The position numbers were made by a program, and so were the translations under genes. Shown piece by piece: positions 1 through 8,749 of a stretch of 30,243 nt of DNA. Where the stretch lies: the IMG/VR virus record IMGVR_UViG_3300042090_000448, positions 1 to 30,243 of that record, one strand, 5' to 3'. The notes below the pieces were generated by a model. The model worked only from the letters and a program-made list of their open reading frames with translations. It did not search any database and had not been told where the DNA came from. The stretch's first letter is position 1. Every line of letters starts with the position of its first letter. The DNA comes from a virus.

Positions 1-330
1 CCAGTCGTCGCCCAAGATGCGGTGGTCCCATTCGTCGTGAGAAACTTACCCGAATTGCCAGTCTGAGATGGCCAGAAATTGGTGATATCAGTGTTGAGAA
101 GGACGCCATTGATGTTGTCCCACATCTTGGACGTATTCAGAATTTGGCTTGTGGTGCCCCCATCTGAAATCACTTCATCCGAGGACTTAACGTCTTCATT
201 CTGAATCCAGCCTGCATAGGCGGTCAGCAATATCAACCCACGTAAAAGCCGGGTCCATATAATCAACCGCTGGATTGATAACTTGGGTATTCACAACCAC
301 GCCCGATTGAATCTTTGCGTATGTGTCCAT
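1..330 (-). CDS. Tail-fibre-like protein, partial, apparent frameshift
   Basis: The ATG at 330 overlaps the TAA of the upstream adhesin gene by one base (TAATG), so this frame should be translated by coupling. The first frame reads about 34 phage-like residues (MDTYAKIQSGVVVNTQVI... then AFTWVDI) and then stops after a low-quality tail at 196-198. From about 228 leftward the next frame is open to the window edge. It reads on sensibly (TAYAGWIQNEDVK..., later NSGKFLTTNGTTASWATTG), and the last phrase is a motif typical of phage fibre domains. Joining the two frames by removing one base near 'GATATTGCTG' gives a continuous fibre-like protein. I infer one gene broken by a one-base shift (real mutation, assembly error or recoding). 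No classic slippery heptamer is visible. The alternative is a genuine 44-aa protein followed by a separate gene with a rare start codon. Confidence 0.5.
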
Positions 331-2282
331 TAGTTCCAATACTCCACAATGATTGCGCCTTGGGTTGCCGCACCACCAGTCAATGCCACAGGCGATGTAC
401 CGGAGTTTCCTGCGCCACCGCCTCCGCCACCATAACCAGTTGCAGCAGCGCCGGATGTTCCACCAGTAGCAGGAAACCAAGCCGCTTGACCGCCAGGACC
501 CATGGGAGAGCTACCCCCGGAGTTGGCCGGAAAACCGGCAGTACTCGACGGAACTGAATTTGACGATTGCCCCGTAACGGCGAAAGTTAGATTAGAAGTA
601 CCACCGCCCGAAACACCGGCCGCGCCGTTTGCGAAAGGACCAATTGTCCCACCTGTTCCACCAAATGCTGTGTATGTAGTTGCGCCAACAGTGAGTGTGG
701 TATTCCCGCCATTTCCGCCCGCCGCTCCAGACGCAGTAGAGCCACCGGCGCCTATCGCGATCGTATATCCAGTAGAAGGAGAGAGCCCCGTTAACCAGAC
801 GCTACCAAAACCGCCGGCACCACCACCTGCAGAGCTTCCGCGCGCAGCAGTACATCCACCGCCACCACCACCGCCACCAATAAGAGTAAACTTAAATGTA
901 GTACTCGTAGTAATTGTCGAAGGAGTCGTATAGGTAGTTCCACTGGTCAAAGTTGTGGCGCCAACCTCAATACCTAAATTAGTCCTCGCACCAGAAACAG
1001 TAGAACCATTCGTTCCGCCGTTGGCAACCGGAAGAATGCCAGTAACGCCCGTGGTGAGACCAAGGCCCGTTGCATTGGTCAGAGTTAATGAAGTCGGAGT
1101 ATCAAGACTTGGACTAATGAGAGAAGGACTATTGGACAAGACAACGGAACCCGATCCCGTCGATGTGGTAGCTCCTGTGCCTCCGTTAATCACATTCACG
1201 ACGCCGGTTATTCCACTTGCCGGAGCCGCGATGCTCGATTGTGATGCAGCTGTAATCAACCCCTTGCCATTCACAGTGAACGTAGGGCTCATACTCGCAG
1301 ATCCAAATGAACCCACATTTGAATTCACGGTAGACAGAGTTAAGGTCGTATTTCCAGGTCCGATCGCCGATCCATCTCCGGTCAGCTGAGTAATGTAATT
1401 ACCTGATGCTGCTTTACTGTTGAATGTGTTCCAATCGGTAGAAGATAGATAACCACTGGTGGTCGCTCCAGCTTGGATAATGCTGATGTTTGGAGTTGAG
1501 CCACCTGAGCTTAAAATCGGAGTGGTTGCAGTCACGGAGCTAACAATGGATGCAGCGGTGGTTCCAACAGGATAAACGAAATAGACAAGCTGACCCTCAG
1601 CCGGGGCCGTATTGAAAGTTACAGTTGTTCCCGACAAGCTCCAGCCATAAACAGCATTATTAGAAGCGACCTGAAGCCCATCGATAGAAACAATCAAAGC
1701 GCTTTGAGAAACTGGAGTATGGCTTGTGGTAAACGTAACATTCGAACCATTAGAAACGCCCGTTACAGGGCTTTCTGCATACCAAGTAATGCCGTTACTC
1801 GAAATCGAAGTAATCCGGCCATCAGCACCGACCGTCAGAAGAGGGGAAAGATATGTGCCAGCCGTTACGCCAGTGTTGGAAAGAGTCGCAGTAGTTGAGC
1901 CGGGCCCAATTGCCATTACCGCGCCAGTTAGCTGAGTAATCGCTCCGGTTCCTGGATTTGCTTTGAAGCTCGGATCAACGCCAGGGCCATTATCTGTGAG
2001 CACATCGCCAGATGCGACCGGACAGACCAAGTGCACATTGGCAGTAGATTCGCCAACTACTACGCAGTTTGAACCAAGATTCGCAAGCCCAGTGCCACCA
2101 CCAGCAACAGAGTCAACACCCAGGGAGACAGTGACTCCGCTATGCGTTCCGGTGAAGTTCGGGAAGTCGTAGAAAAAGGTCGTGACATTATTGGTGTCAG
2201 TAGACAGCTTAGACGTAGTCGGGGGAAGCCCCGCCTGCGCTATCGCAGTCAAAAGAAGAAGTAAACCAAGCCATTTCTTCAT
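330..2282 (-). CDS. Signal-peptide-bearing glycine-rich tail fibre / receptor-binding adhesin
   Basis: This 650-aa protein starts with a clear export signal (MKKW, then a Leu-rich core, then AIAQAG), with likely cleavage after AQA near residue 17. The middle has fibre-type repeats: 'ITQLTG...AIGPG.TT.TLS' occurs near residues 115-137 and again near 295-317, plus 'VNGGTGATT'-type phrases. From about residue 467 to the end it is extremely glycine-rich, with a run of eight glycines, GGAGGFG and several GGNGG/GGTGG blocks. It ends in GAIIVEYWN, an ending seen in phage adhesins with polyglycine-helix sandwich domains. The inferred role is host-surface recognition at the distal tail. It overlaps the upstream gene by four bases (ATGA) and couples to the next ATG. 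A Sec signal is odd for a virion fibre; a periplasmic or surface-displayed product is the alternative. Confidence 0.75.
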   Translation of the reverse strand: MKKWLGLLLLLTAIAQAGLPPTTSKLSTDTNNVTTFFYDFPNFTGTHSGVTVSLGVDSVAGGGTGLANLGSNCVVVGESTANVHLVCPVASGDVLTDNGPGVDPSFKANPGTGAITQLTGAVMAIGPGSTTATLSNTGVTAGTYLSPLLTVGADGRITSISSNGITWYAESPVTGVSNGSNVTFTTSHTPVSQSALIVSIDGLQVASNNAVYGWSLSGTTVTFNTAPAEGQLVYFVYPVGTTAASIVSSVTATTPILSSGGSTPNISIIQAGATTSGYLSSTDWNTFNSKAASGNYITQLTGDGSAIGPGNTTLTLSTVNSNVGSFGSASMSPTFTVNGKGLITAASQSSIAAPASGITGVVNVINGGTGATTSTGSGSVVLSNSPSLISPSLDTPTSLTLTNATGLGLTTGVTGILPVANGGTNGSTVSGARTNLGIEVGATTLTSGTTYTTPSTITTSTTFKFTLIGGGGGGGGCTAARGSSAGGGAGGFGSVWLTGLSPSTGYTIAIGAGGSTASGAAGGNGGNTTLTVGATTYTAFGGTGGTIGPFANGAAGVSGGGTSNLTFAVTGQSSNSVPSSTAGFPANSGGSSPMGPGGQAAWFPATGGTSGAAATGYGGGGGGAGNSGTSPVALTGGAATQGAIIVEYWN

Positions 2283-2740
2283 GAGCTAAGCACCCATTGA
2301 ATCGTATACATTTGAGTCCCACTATTTGGACAAATCGAAAGATTATGGCTCATCGGCATGAATCCGGTGTCTCTACCTGGTTCCATCTTCATCCCGTTTG
2401 TCGCGCTAGCCGTAGAATTCGAATCACACCAGCGCATGAAATCAGTATTTGAAGAATCGGCCTCAAGCAAGAAGCCAACCGCATTGGCGGGCTTAGTGAT
2501 GGTGGTGGCAGAAGAAATTGAGCCCTGAGAAAAGCTGCCATTGAGATTGACCGGCGCACTACCGCCCGACGTATCAACCAGTAGGGCACCAGAGGCATCC
2601 GTCTGCAGAGGCTGAAGATTTCCGCTTGGATTTTCACCCGCAACGAGTGTGGCATCCGCTGGAATTGGACTCCCATTAGGGCCAACGCTCGCATTTGAAC
2701 CGCCAATTACGCCCGGATATGATGCAAAAAAGTTTGGCAT
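2279..2740 (-). CDS. Small virion-associated protein, 153 aa
   Basis: Not assigned to a named family. The protein begins MPNFFASYPGVIGG and is rich in Ser, Asn, Thr and Gly, a composition typical of phage tail and appendage proteins, with no membrane segment. Phrases such as 'LQTDASGALLVDTSGG' resemble short beta-structured segments found in phage structural proteins. It starts three bases after the stop of the 130-aa gene and ends in an ATGA overlap with the adhesin gene, so all three are probably co-translated. I infer a tail or fibre accessory protein (base, adaptor or chaperone of the adhesin) from context only. Confidence 0.55.
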   Translation of the reverse strand: MPNFFASYPGVIGGSNASVGPNGSPIPADATLVAGENPSGNLQPLQTDASGALLVDTSGGSAPVNLNGSFSQGSISSATTITKPANAVGFLLEADSSNTDFMRWCDSNSTASATNGMKMEPGRDTGFMPMSHNLSICPNSGTQMYTIQWVLSS

Positions 2741-3133
2741 TTAGGTTACCTTCGCCTCTAGAAGCGCCTGCAAAGTCCCGGTTCCAGATGTGAAAGTGTA
2801 GATCGGTCGGACCGCATAGCCACCAAGAGAATCCACATCAATAAATCCGTTCCCCGTGTTTCCAGATAATGGAACAGCCGTCACCGAGCTCCCGTTATAG
2901 ACTACTGGGATAGTGTTCCATATTCCAGCATTCAAAACGCCGCCTACCGCGTTTTCCGCGTAATCATTTGAAACTTGAATGGAAACTGTGCCAACAGGAG
3001 ATGTGCCGGACCAAGTGAAGGCATAACTAAACATTGGAATTCTTAAGATAATACTTGGAAGGCCCACGATGTTTCCGGACATATTTCCGTTCACAATCGA
3101 GCCGTACTGTTTGATTAAAGGCCTTTCACTCAT
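2741..3133 (-). CDS. Small phage structural protein, 130 aa
   Basis: The start is preceded by AAGGGG at good spacing from ATG. The sequence has a predicted beta-sandwich character: 'SYAFTWSGTSPVGTVSIQVS', 'GNTGNGFIDVDSLGGYAVRP', and an ending 'GTGTLQALLEAKVT'. This pattern (TGTVSIQVSNDY ... IDID.LGGYAVR..YT..SGTGTL) recurs in small hypothetical virion proteins of tailed phages, from memory of the family and not from a search. It sits between the largest ejection-protein candidate and the fibre genes, consistent with a tail or appendage component. The exact role is unknown. Confidence 0.6.
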   Translation of the reverse strand: MSERPLIKQYGSIVNGNMSGNIVGLPSIILRIPMFSYAFTWSGTSPVGTVSIQVSNDYAENAVGGVLNAGIWNTIPVVYNGSSVTAVPLSGNTGNGFIDVDSLGGYAVRPIYTFTSGTGTLQALLEAKVT

Positions 3134-3192
3134 TTTAACCCCTTATCGGTTCAGGCTCATGGCCCTAGTGTTCAATACTGTCTAGTTCGGTG

Positions 3193-5796
3193 CTAATCCC
3201 ATGCGGCCTGCCTCTGGGCCGCCGCCTGATCTTGTGTGTAATGATTCTCTGCAATCTTACCCATTTTGCTAGTATTTTTTGCTTGCCTTTTTGGAGCCCC
3301 AGTCGGAGGCATCGCGGGCTTGGGTGCATAGATCGCCTGAATGGATTGAATTGCCTGTGGCGTCATCGTCGAATCAAGAGGTTGACCCAAGAACATACTC
3401 AATCCTTGTCTCACTCGATAACTCGGTTTTTCCTCATCCACCCCGGCTTGCATGATTTTTTGAGTAAGTTTCTTAGACATGTGATCATGAATCTCGGGCC
3501 AAAGAGATTTGAAATGATTCAGAGTTTCTGGCGTAAGGGTTCCTGCTTTAATGTGATTGAGAATGCCAAGGGGCTGAATCGCAAGATCAAGAGCTTTTTG
3601 ATAAGAGCGATGTTGATCCGTGTTTTCTCGAGAAGTGTCAAATGCAAGCTTGGGTAATGGTTTTTGAGGCCGGACGGAGTTCAAATAATTAGCCACCCTG
3701 ACCTTGGCACCAGCAAGCATTGCCGCATGATCTGGTAGAGCCTTCCCCAGCTTTTCAAAGCCCCTTAAAGCGGGCTGGACAGGCTCATCGGGCATAGCAA
3801 CAGGCTCTGGCTTTATGACTTCACCGCCGTGCGCGAACTTTTGAGATGGAGTGGGCGACGGAGCAGGTTGTTGAATCTGAGACTGAAATTGCCGGTCCAA
3901 CTCCCCATTCTCTAAATACTTATCAATTTTTTCTTTATCTTTATCGGATGTGATTGCATCAACGGCCCGCGCTCCGCCGGCCTTAAATAAAGAATTAATC
4001 CCATCAGAAAGCTTTCCAGCACCCTTCGCAGCAGATTCTGCATAACCCAGGACTTTTCCAGCCGAATGGGGTGCATTACCACTCAGCGCTTTGACTACAA
4101 ACGGCAGAACTGATTGCTTAACTTTTCTTCCAATGGCTTCCTCAAAGTGAGGAACAATAGCGCCAGTTAAAGCACCCGCAACGCCGCCACCAATTGCGCC
4201 AGGAATCCCATATTGCTTATACCCCTCTTGCTCACCAATAGCGGCTCCAGCAACTCCATGTGCCGCGCGGTTAGCAAATCCAGGAACACCAAATTGGTAA
4301 AGAGAATCCGCAAATTTAGCGCCAGCACTCTTTTCACCATAAGAGTCTTTGATGAGTTCGGTTGGCGGCGTGAAAAGGGGCGATTCAAGTCCATATTCAG
4401 AGTGAAGCGCATTGATTTCTTGCTGCATGTTTTCTGAACCGTTCACCCAGCGCTGAACAAAGCGAGCCTTGTCGGATCCGGCAAGCTTCCCCTTTTGTTG
4501 CTGGTTCAGATAAGTCTCAACAGTACCGGATTTGATAACCTTATTTCCCTCATCCTCAAGAGGAGTTGGAGAAAAGCTTTCAGAAAACTTTCTTAAAAAG
4601 TCCTTATTAGCTGGCATGAAATTAGAGACAGATGCATTCAGCCTCTTTTGAAAGTCTCCGGCGTCATTCCATACGTCTGAATCTTCTAGAGTAGTGCCAA
4701 GATCATGATAAAGAGCGCCGGCCCTCTTATTAGTTAAGTCTCTTTCTCGTTTTTGAAACTCAGCTAACTCATCTCCAACGCGCCTTTTCATCGAATCCGT
4801 AGCTTGAAACACATCAGCCGGAGTCGGCGGCCTTCCAATCGGTTGCAGAGTAATTGGATCGATTTTTGGAGTTACTGAATCTTTCCACTCTCTTACAATG
4901 TCCTGAAGTCCTGAGTTGTTTTGCAAGTCACCGGATAATGATGAAAGTTTTTTAGCCACATCATTGACGTGCTGATCTACCTGGTCTTGAGTTACATCTT
5001 GAGTAAGTCTTGCAATGTTTGAGGCCTTACCTTGGCCAGAGCCATACATGTAATCTCTTGCCGCATCGTTTGATGCCAAAAGATTGCCCATTTGCTCGGC
5101 GGTAGACTCAGTTACATTAGGGTTTTCATTCCAAAATTTAAGGCGACTTCCGGCGTCACTCAAAAACTGTGACAGCTTAGTGCCAATATTTGATTCACCA
5201 ATTGCCCTTAGAGCCGGAGTAGCAACCCGCTCCATTGCGGCACCGCCAACGCCCCCCAACAGAGAAACAGCCCCATCAGCCATCAAAGAAGACGGAGCAG
5301 CCTCATGTGGATCTAGCCCCTCTTGCATTGCTCGAGACGCCTTGTCTACGCCAAGAAAAAGACTTGTTTCAAGAGTGTTCTTAATTACAGAGGATGCGAA
5401 ATTGCCTACTTCTGCGGCCTTTGCCGCCGCTCCCGCTGCGGTTCCAGCAGCTGAAATTCCAGCACCAATTGGACCTGCGACTAATCCAGCAAGTTCTCCG
5501 GCTCCAGCGACGAAAGGGTGCGCTTCCGCTCTTTGAGCTTCGGCCTTTTGTTCCTCAGCCGCAGCTGTATCTGGTAAATATTTTTCCTCAAGGCCAGCGA
5601 GTGGCCCCAAAACACCACGCCTCACGGCCTCAACGCCAGTTTTCCAGGTATCAAGTAAACCAGAACCCTGGTCTGGAGCCGAAGGTAGATCTTCAGGCGG
5701 AACCTCTTGCCCTGAAAGATTAGGCTGAGCGGGTTGACTGGCGGACTCTGGAAGATCCTCGGGAGGAACCTCCTGACCGCTTACTGGTAATACCAC
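3193..5796 (-). CDS. Large internal virion / DNA-ejection protein candidate, 867 aa
   Basis: No enzymatic motif was recognised. The N-terminus carries an 11-residue exact repeat, SGQEVPPEDLP, at residues 6-16 and 28-38. Two Gly/Ala-rich hydrophobic stretches follow, around 95-130 (AGLVAGPIGAGISAAG) and around 515-555 (GAIGGGVAGALTGAIVPH). These glycine-zipper-like segments suggest membrane insertion, as in ejection proteins that build a channel through the cell envelope. The rest is mostly charged helix. A 'FAHGGEV' phrase near residue 657 matches the AxGG motif shared with other genes here. It is the third and largest of three consecutive genes after the nozzle, like the inner-core sets of T7 (gp14-16) or P22 (gp7, gp20, gp16). 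The assignment rests on position and composition. It overlaps the upstream gene by 16 bases. Confidence 0.6.
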   Translation of the reverse strand: MVLPVSGQEVPPEDLPESASQPAQPNLSGQEVPPEDLPSAPDQGSGLLDTWKTGVEAVRRGVLGPLAGLEEKYLPDTAAAEEQKAEAQRAEAHPFVAGAGELAGLVAGPIGAGISAAGTAAGAAAKAAEVGNFASSVIKNTLETSLFLGVDKASRAMQEGLDPHEAAPSSLMADGAVSLLGGVGGAAMERVATPALRAIGESNIGTKLSQFLSDAGSRLKFWNENPNVTESTAEQMGNLLASNDAARDYMYGSGQGKASNIARLTQDVTQDQVDQHVNDVAKKLSSLSGDLQNNSGLQDIVREWKDSVTPKIDPITLQPIGRPPTPADVFQATDSMKRRVGDELAEFQKRERDLTNKRAGALYHDLGTTLEDSDVWNDAGDFQKRLNASVSNFMPANKDFLRKFSESFSPTPLEDEGNKVIKSGTVETYLNQQQKGKLAGSDKARFVQRWVNGSENMQQEINALHSEYGLESPLFTPPTELIKDSYGEKSAGAKFADSLYQFGVPGFANRAAHGVAGAAIGEQEGYKQYGIPGAIGGGVAGALTGAIVPHFEEAIGRKVKQSVLPFVVKALSGNAPHSAGKVLGYAESAAKGAGKLSDGINSLFKAGGARAVDAITSDKDKEKIDKYLENGELDRQFQSQIQQPAPSPTPSQKFAHGGEVIKPEPVAMPDEPVQPALRGFEKLGKALPDHAAMLAGAKVRVANYLNSVRPQKPLPKLAFDTSRENTDQHRSYQKALDLAIQPLGILNHIKAGTLTPETLNHFKSLWPEIHDHMSKKLTQKIMQAGVDEEKPSYRVRQGLSMFLGQPLDSTMTPQAIQSIQAIYAPKPAMPPTGAPKRQAKNTSKMGKIAENHYTQDQAAAQRQAAWD

Positions 5797-7451
5797 TTGC
5801 CGTCCTTTTGAACCATTTTCTTGCCACTTTTTGATACATCACCCTGTGGTGCGGCCTGAGAAGGAGCTTTTCCGCCGCCACGCTTAACGCCATAAGCATC
5901 AAGGGTTGTATTAAGTCTAGACTCATTACTTCTAATCATCTCTTGGAATTTGGCAGTACTGCCCATGACTTGGGGAATAATATCAAGGGGATTTTTAGCA
6001 AATTGCTCGTCATACCAGCCAAGCCGTCCCTGTGTAAGCGCTCCTCCGTGGATTGAATCATTATAGAAGTTCTTCATTTCTTCTACTTTTTGTTGAGCAA
6101 CGGCCCTGTCGCTTGGATCCCATCGATTAAAATCAAGTCCCTTATGTCCTTGAATAAATGACATAAGATCTTTTCCTTTAGCGTCCAAAATATTTTGAGC
6201 ATTAACCTGATCGCGAACACTTTGAGGAATTGCCACAGACGCATCCCCAATTCCGGGAAGGTGTCTTTCCGATTGATAATCGCTTAATGTTTTTCCTTCG
6301 GCTCCGAGTCCAGCCAAAGCCATGTTCTGATTTTTCCAATTGTTCTCAATTTGCTGACCAGTTAATGCATTTTGATTTGCAGCATGAGAATCAGCCGCCG
6401 ATTGAAGCATTTGATGAGCGGCCGCCATATTTTGTTTCATTGGACCCGGAGGCTGTTTATTGACTTGATCGCCGGCCTGTTGGAGCACGCTCATGAACAT
6501 GGCCTGTTTTGCATAGTTCATTTTGGCTAGATCGGCATTGGCGTTATTTATGCCAATTTCAGACAATATCTTTTGCGCTTCAACTGGCTGATTTTTAGTT
6601 AATGCCTCTTGATATTTACCTTGAAGGTCTCTCAGTTTTAATTCAGACAAAGCAGTTACATGCTGATTTGCCATATTCCAGGCACTGAATTGATTTGCTT
6701 TGGTTGCCTTTTGAGCTTCAATGTCATTATCAATCTGTTTTTGCATGGCTTGCATAATGACGTTCGGCTGATGAGTAAGGCCTGAACCCATGCCAGCGGC
6801 AAGCATGCTGAAAAACATCCCAATCTTACTTGGAACTCCGCGATCCGATCCGTCTGGATTTTTAGCCCAGAAATCATGCATGGTCTTTGGCGTTATGGTT
6901 CCATTTCCAACAAGAGTCTTGAGCTCGTTGTAATGATCATTTAGTTGATTTGCGATCGTATTAGCGTCTAGAGGACTAGAAACGATGTTTGTTGGGCTTG
7001 GCGCTTGGGCTTTGGCCTGTTTTTGAGCAACAGGCGGTTGTTGTTCTTCATCATCCTTATCACTAAATGAAGTTTTATCTTCATCAGTTTCAGGTTGGGG
7101 TTGTGGCTGTTGTCCAGCGTTTGGATTTACGCCAGTTGTCGCCTCGGGGCCTGGATCAGACACGCCCGGAGTATATTCTGCTGGAACCGCAGGAGTCTGT
7201 GGTTGATCTGTAGCCCCATCGGGAGATGGATTCGGCTCGGGAGATGGATTCGGCTCAGGATTGGGCCCCCCGCCATTAGCCATCTTTTGAGCTTTTTGGC
7301 CATGCAATGGGATTTTATCAAGCTCTGCACGCATTTTGGGGGATAACTTACTGTGAGCAATCTTAATCTCATGACCCATGTCATGCTTAAAGACCGTCAT
7401 ATTATTGTCTGAAGAAACTTTTTTAAGTTTTCTAAGATCTAGGCCTTTCAT
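5781..7451 (-). CDS. Internal virion / ejection protein candidate, 556 aa
   Basis: The start ATG sits in an ATGA overlap with the stop of the 433-aa gene. The N-terminal 60 residues are basic and amphipathic and end in 'KMANGGG'. They are followed by a proline/glutamate repeat (PNPEPNPSPEPNPSPDG) and a long disordered linker rich in Pro, Gln, Asp and Glu to about residue 150. From about 170 to 510 it is mainly helical, with many Gln, Asn, Met and Ala residues (coiled-coil-like). It ends in KSGKKMVQKDGKWYYQ. No catalytic signature was seen. Position as the second of three large proteins downstream of the nozzle gene supports an inner-core or ejection role. A structural scaffold or unrelated virion protein cannot be excluded. 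Confidence 0.55.
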   Translation of the reverse strand: MKGLDLRKLKKVSSDNNMTVFKHDMGHEIKIAHSKLSPKMRAELDKIPLHGQKAQKMANGGGPNPEPNPSPEPNPSPDGATDQPQTPAVPAEYTPGVSDPGPEATTGVNPNAGQQPQPQPETDEDKTSFSDKDDEEQQPPVAQKQAKAQAPSPTNIVSSPLDANTIANQLNDHYNELKTLVGNGTITPKTMHDFWAKNPDGSDRGVPSKIGMFFSMLAAGMGSGLTHQPNVIMQAMQKQIDNDIEAQKATKANQFSAWNMANQHVTALSELKLRDLQGKYQEALTKNQPVEAQKILSEIGINNANADLAKMNYAKQAMFMSVLQQAGDQVNKQPPGPMKQNMAAAHQMLQSAADSHAANQNALTGQQIENNWKNQNMALAGLGAEGKTLSDYQSERHLPGIGDASVAIPQSVRDQVNAQNILDAKGKDLMSFIQGHKGLDFNRWDPSDRAVAQQKVEEMKNFYNDSIHGGALTQGRLGWYDEQFAKNPLDIIPQVMGSTAKFQEMIRSNESRLNTTLDAYGVKRGGGKAPSQAAPQGDVSKSGKKMVQKDGKWYYQ

Positions 7452-8749
7452 TTTCGAGCCCTTCTTTTGGCCAGAATATTATCTACAAAATCGGCACTAT
7501 TCTTCTCTGGATTTTTACTCTTAGTCTCGCTGCGGGGCACAACTATGCCACCTTCTTGTAGATTCTTTTTAACGGTATCATTGGCATAGGAATTTTTAGC
7601 ACCACCTACTTTTGGCTTACCACCAATTTTCTCACCAACTTTCATTGGATCGGCGCCATTTCTAACGGCCTCGACAGCCCTGGGAGATAAATAAACTTCT
7701 CCGGGCGACAAAAGAGCTGGAACCTTTCCGCCTTTAGCAAAGGTAGAGGTAACTCCCATGTTTTGAGCCGATGTGGCTTGTCCACCAACAGGATTGGTTA
7801 CAGGAGCGCTGGATTGAACGTCCATTGCATTGGTGCCTTGATCTTGTCCAACTGGTTTTTGAGCAGGCTTTTGAGGAGTTCCCGCACCGAAGCCACTCGA
7901 TGTAGCCGGATACGGAACATTTTCGGCCTGAGAGGGCGGCATGGAAGTATTTTGAACCAAGAATTGACCAAATGAGGGGGAACCACCGCTACCACCGAAG
8001 GGTTGGCCACCGGAATATCCGCCATCAGCCATCTTTTGTGGAACCTCACCGCCGGCGGCCATGCTAAATCCAGCAAGTCCAGCCGATCCAAGAGCTCCAC
8101 CGATAAGACCCTGTTGACCCTGTAACATTGTGCCAGCAAGTCCGGCGTTCGCATTATTGATGTTGGATTGCATCGCAACTTGGTTCGTATTGTAGCCCTG
8201 AAGCGCGTTAAGAAGCTGTCCCTGCTCCGATTGCTGAGCCTGCACATTGGCATTGGTTTGGCCAATTTGCTGACCTGCTTGAGTCGTAGCAAGTTGACCT
8301 GCACCCTGAATTGCCGCGACTTGATTCTGTGCTTGTTGAGCTGCCTCTTGTCCAACGGCTTGTTGCTGAGTCGCAGCGCCTTGTTGCGCGGCTTGACGGG
8401 CGATTAATCCCACATTGGAACCAGCACCGCGTTGACCGGCCATAAGCGCAGCTTGGTTAGCTACGTTTGCGGCAGTGTTTTGATTAAATTGAGCTTGAGC
8501 AGGATTTACAGCACCGCTTGCGATGCCCTGAAGTTGACCATAAACCTGAGATTGATTCTGAACGCCCTGTTGAGCCTGCAGGGCCTGTAAAAGCTGTTGC
8601 TGAGAGGTTAGACCGCCCTGAACCCCGGTGTAGGCTTGTTGAACTTGCTGTGAGTTTGTAGGAGCTATAATATTAGCGGATTGGGGGCCTGCAAAGCCAG
8701 TCCCGCCGGCTCCACCGCCCAATCCTGCAAGTCCAGGTAACGAACCCAT
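7448..8749 (-). CDS. Gln/Ala-rich internal virion protein with AxGG motifs, 433 aa
   Basis: Residues about 30-210 are dominated by Gln, Ala and Asn in a helical pattern (for example LLQALQAQQGVQNQSQ, RQAAQQGAATQQQA), resembling the small ejection proteins of podoviruses. A hydrophobic Gly/Ala stretch (about 215-232) precedes 'MAAGGEV' and 'KMADGGYSGG'. A disordered linker follows, then a distinct C-terminal module of about 97 residues starting near 337: FAKGGKVPALLSPGEVYL ... KPKVGGAKNSYANDTV ... EGGIVVPRS, ending basic (AKRRARK). I recall this C-terminal module as recurrent in uncultured phage genomes; its function is unknown to me. It starts by TGATG coupling to the acetyltransferase gene and ends in ATGA with the next gene. 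Confidence 0.6.
   Translation of the reverse strand: MGSLPGLAGLGGGAGGTGFAGPQSANIIAPTNSQQVQQAYTGVQGGLTSQQQLLQALQAQQGVQNQSQVYGQLQGIASGAVNPAQAQFNQNTAANVANQAALMAGQRGAGSNVGLIARQAAQQGAATQQQAVGQEAAQQAQNQVAAIQGAGQLATTQAGQQIGQTNANVQAQQSEQGQLLNALQGYNTNQVAMQSNINNANAGLAGTMLQGQQGLIGGALGSAGLAGFSMAAGGEVPQKMADGGYSGGQPFGGSGGSPSFGQFLVQNTSMPPSQAENVPYPATSSGFGAGTPQKPAQKPVGQDQGTNAMDVQSSAPVTNPVGGQATSAQNMGVTSTFAKGGKVPALLSPGEVYLSPRAVEAVRNGADPMKVGEKIGGKPKVGGAKNSYANDTVKKNLQEGGIVVPRSETKSKNPEKNSADFVDNILAKRRARK

Noticed and set aside
502-1389. Plus-strand open frames opposite the adhesin gene (143 and 144 aa)
   Set aside because: They are proline/valine-rich mirror frames of Gly/Thr-rich minus-strand code, with no ribosome sites and no recognisable domain.
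3190-3657. Plus-strand 155-aa open frame
   Set aside because: It lies opposite the 867-aa gene, with codon patterns explained by that gene and no start signal.
7798-8355. Minus-strand 185-aa frame within the Gln-rich gene
   Set aside because: It is an alternate frame of the repetitive CAA/GCA-rich sequence; Arg/Leu-rich translation is the expected frame-shifted image.
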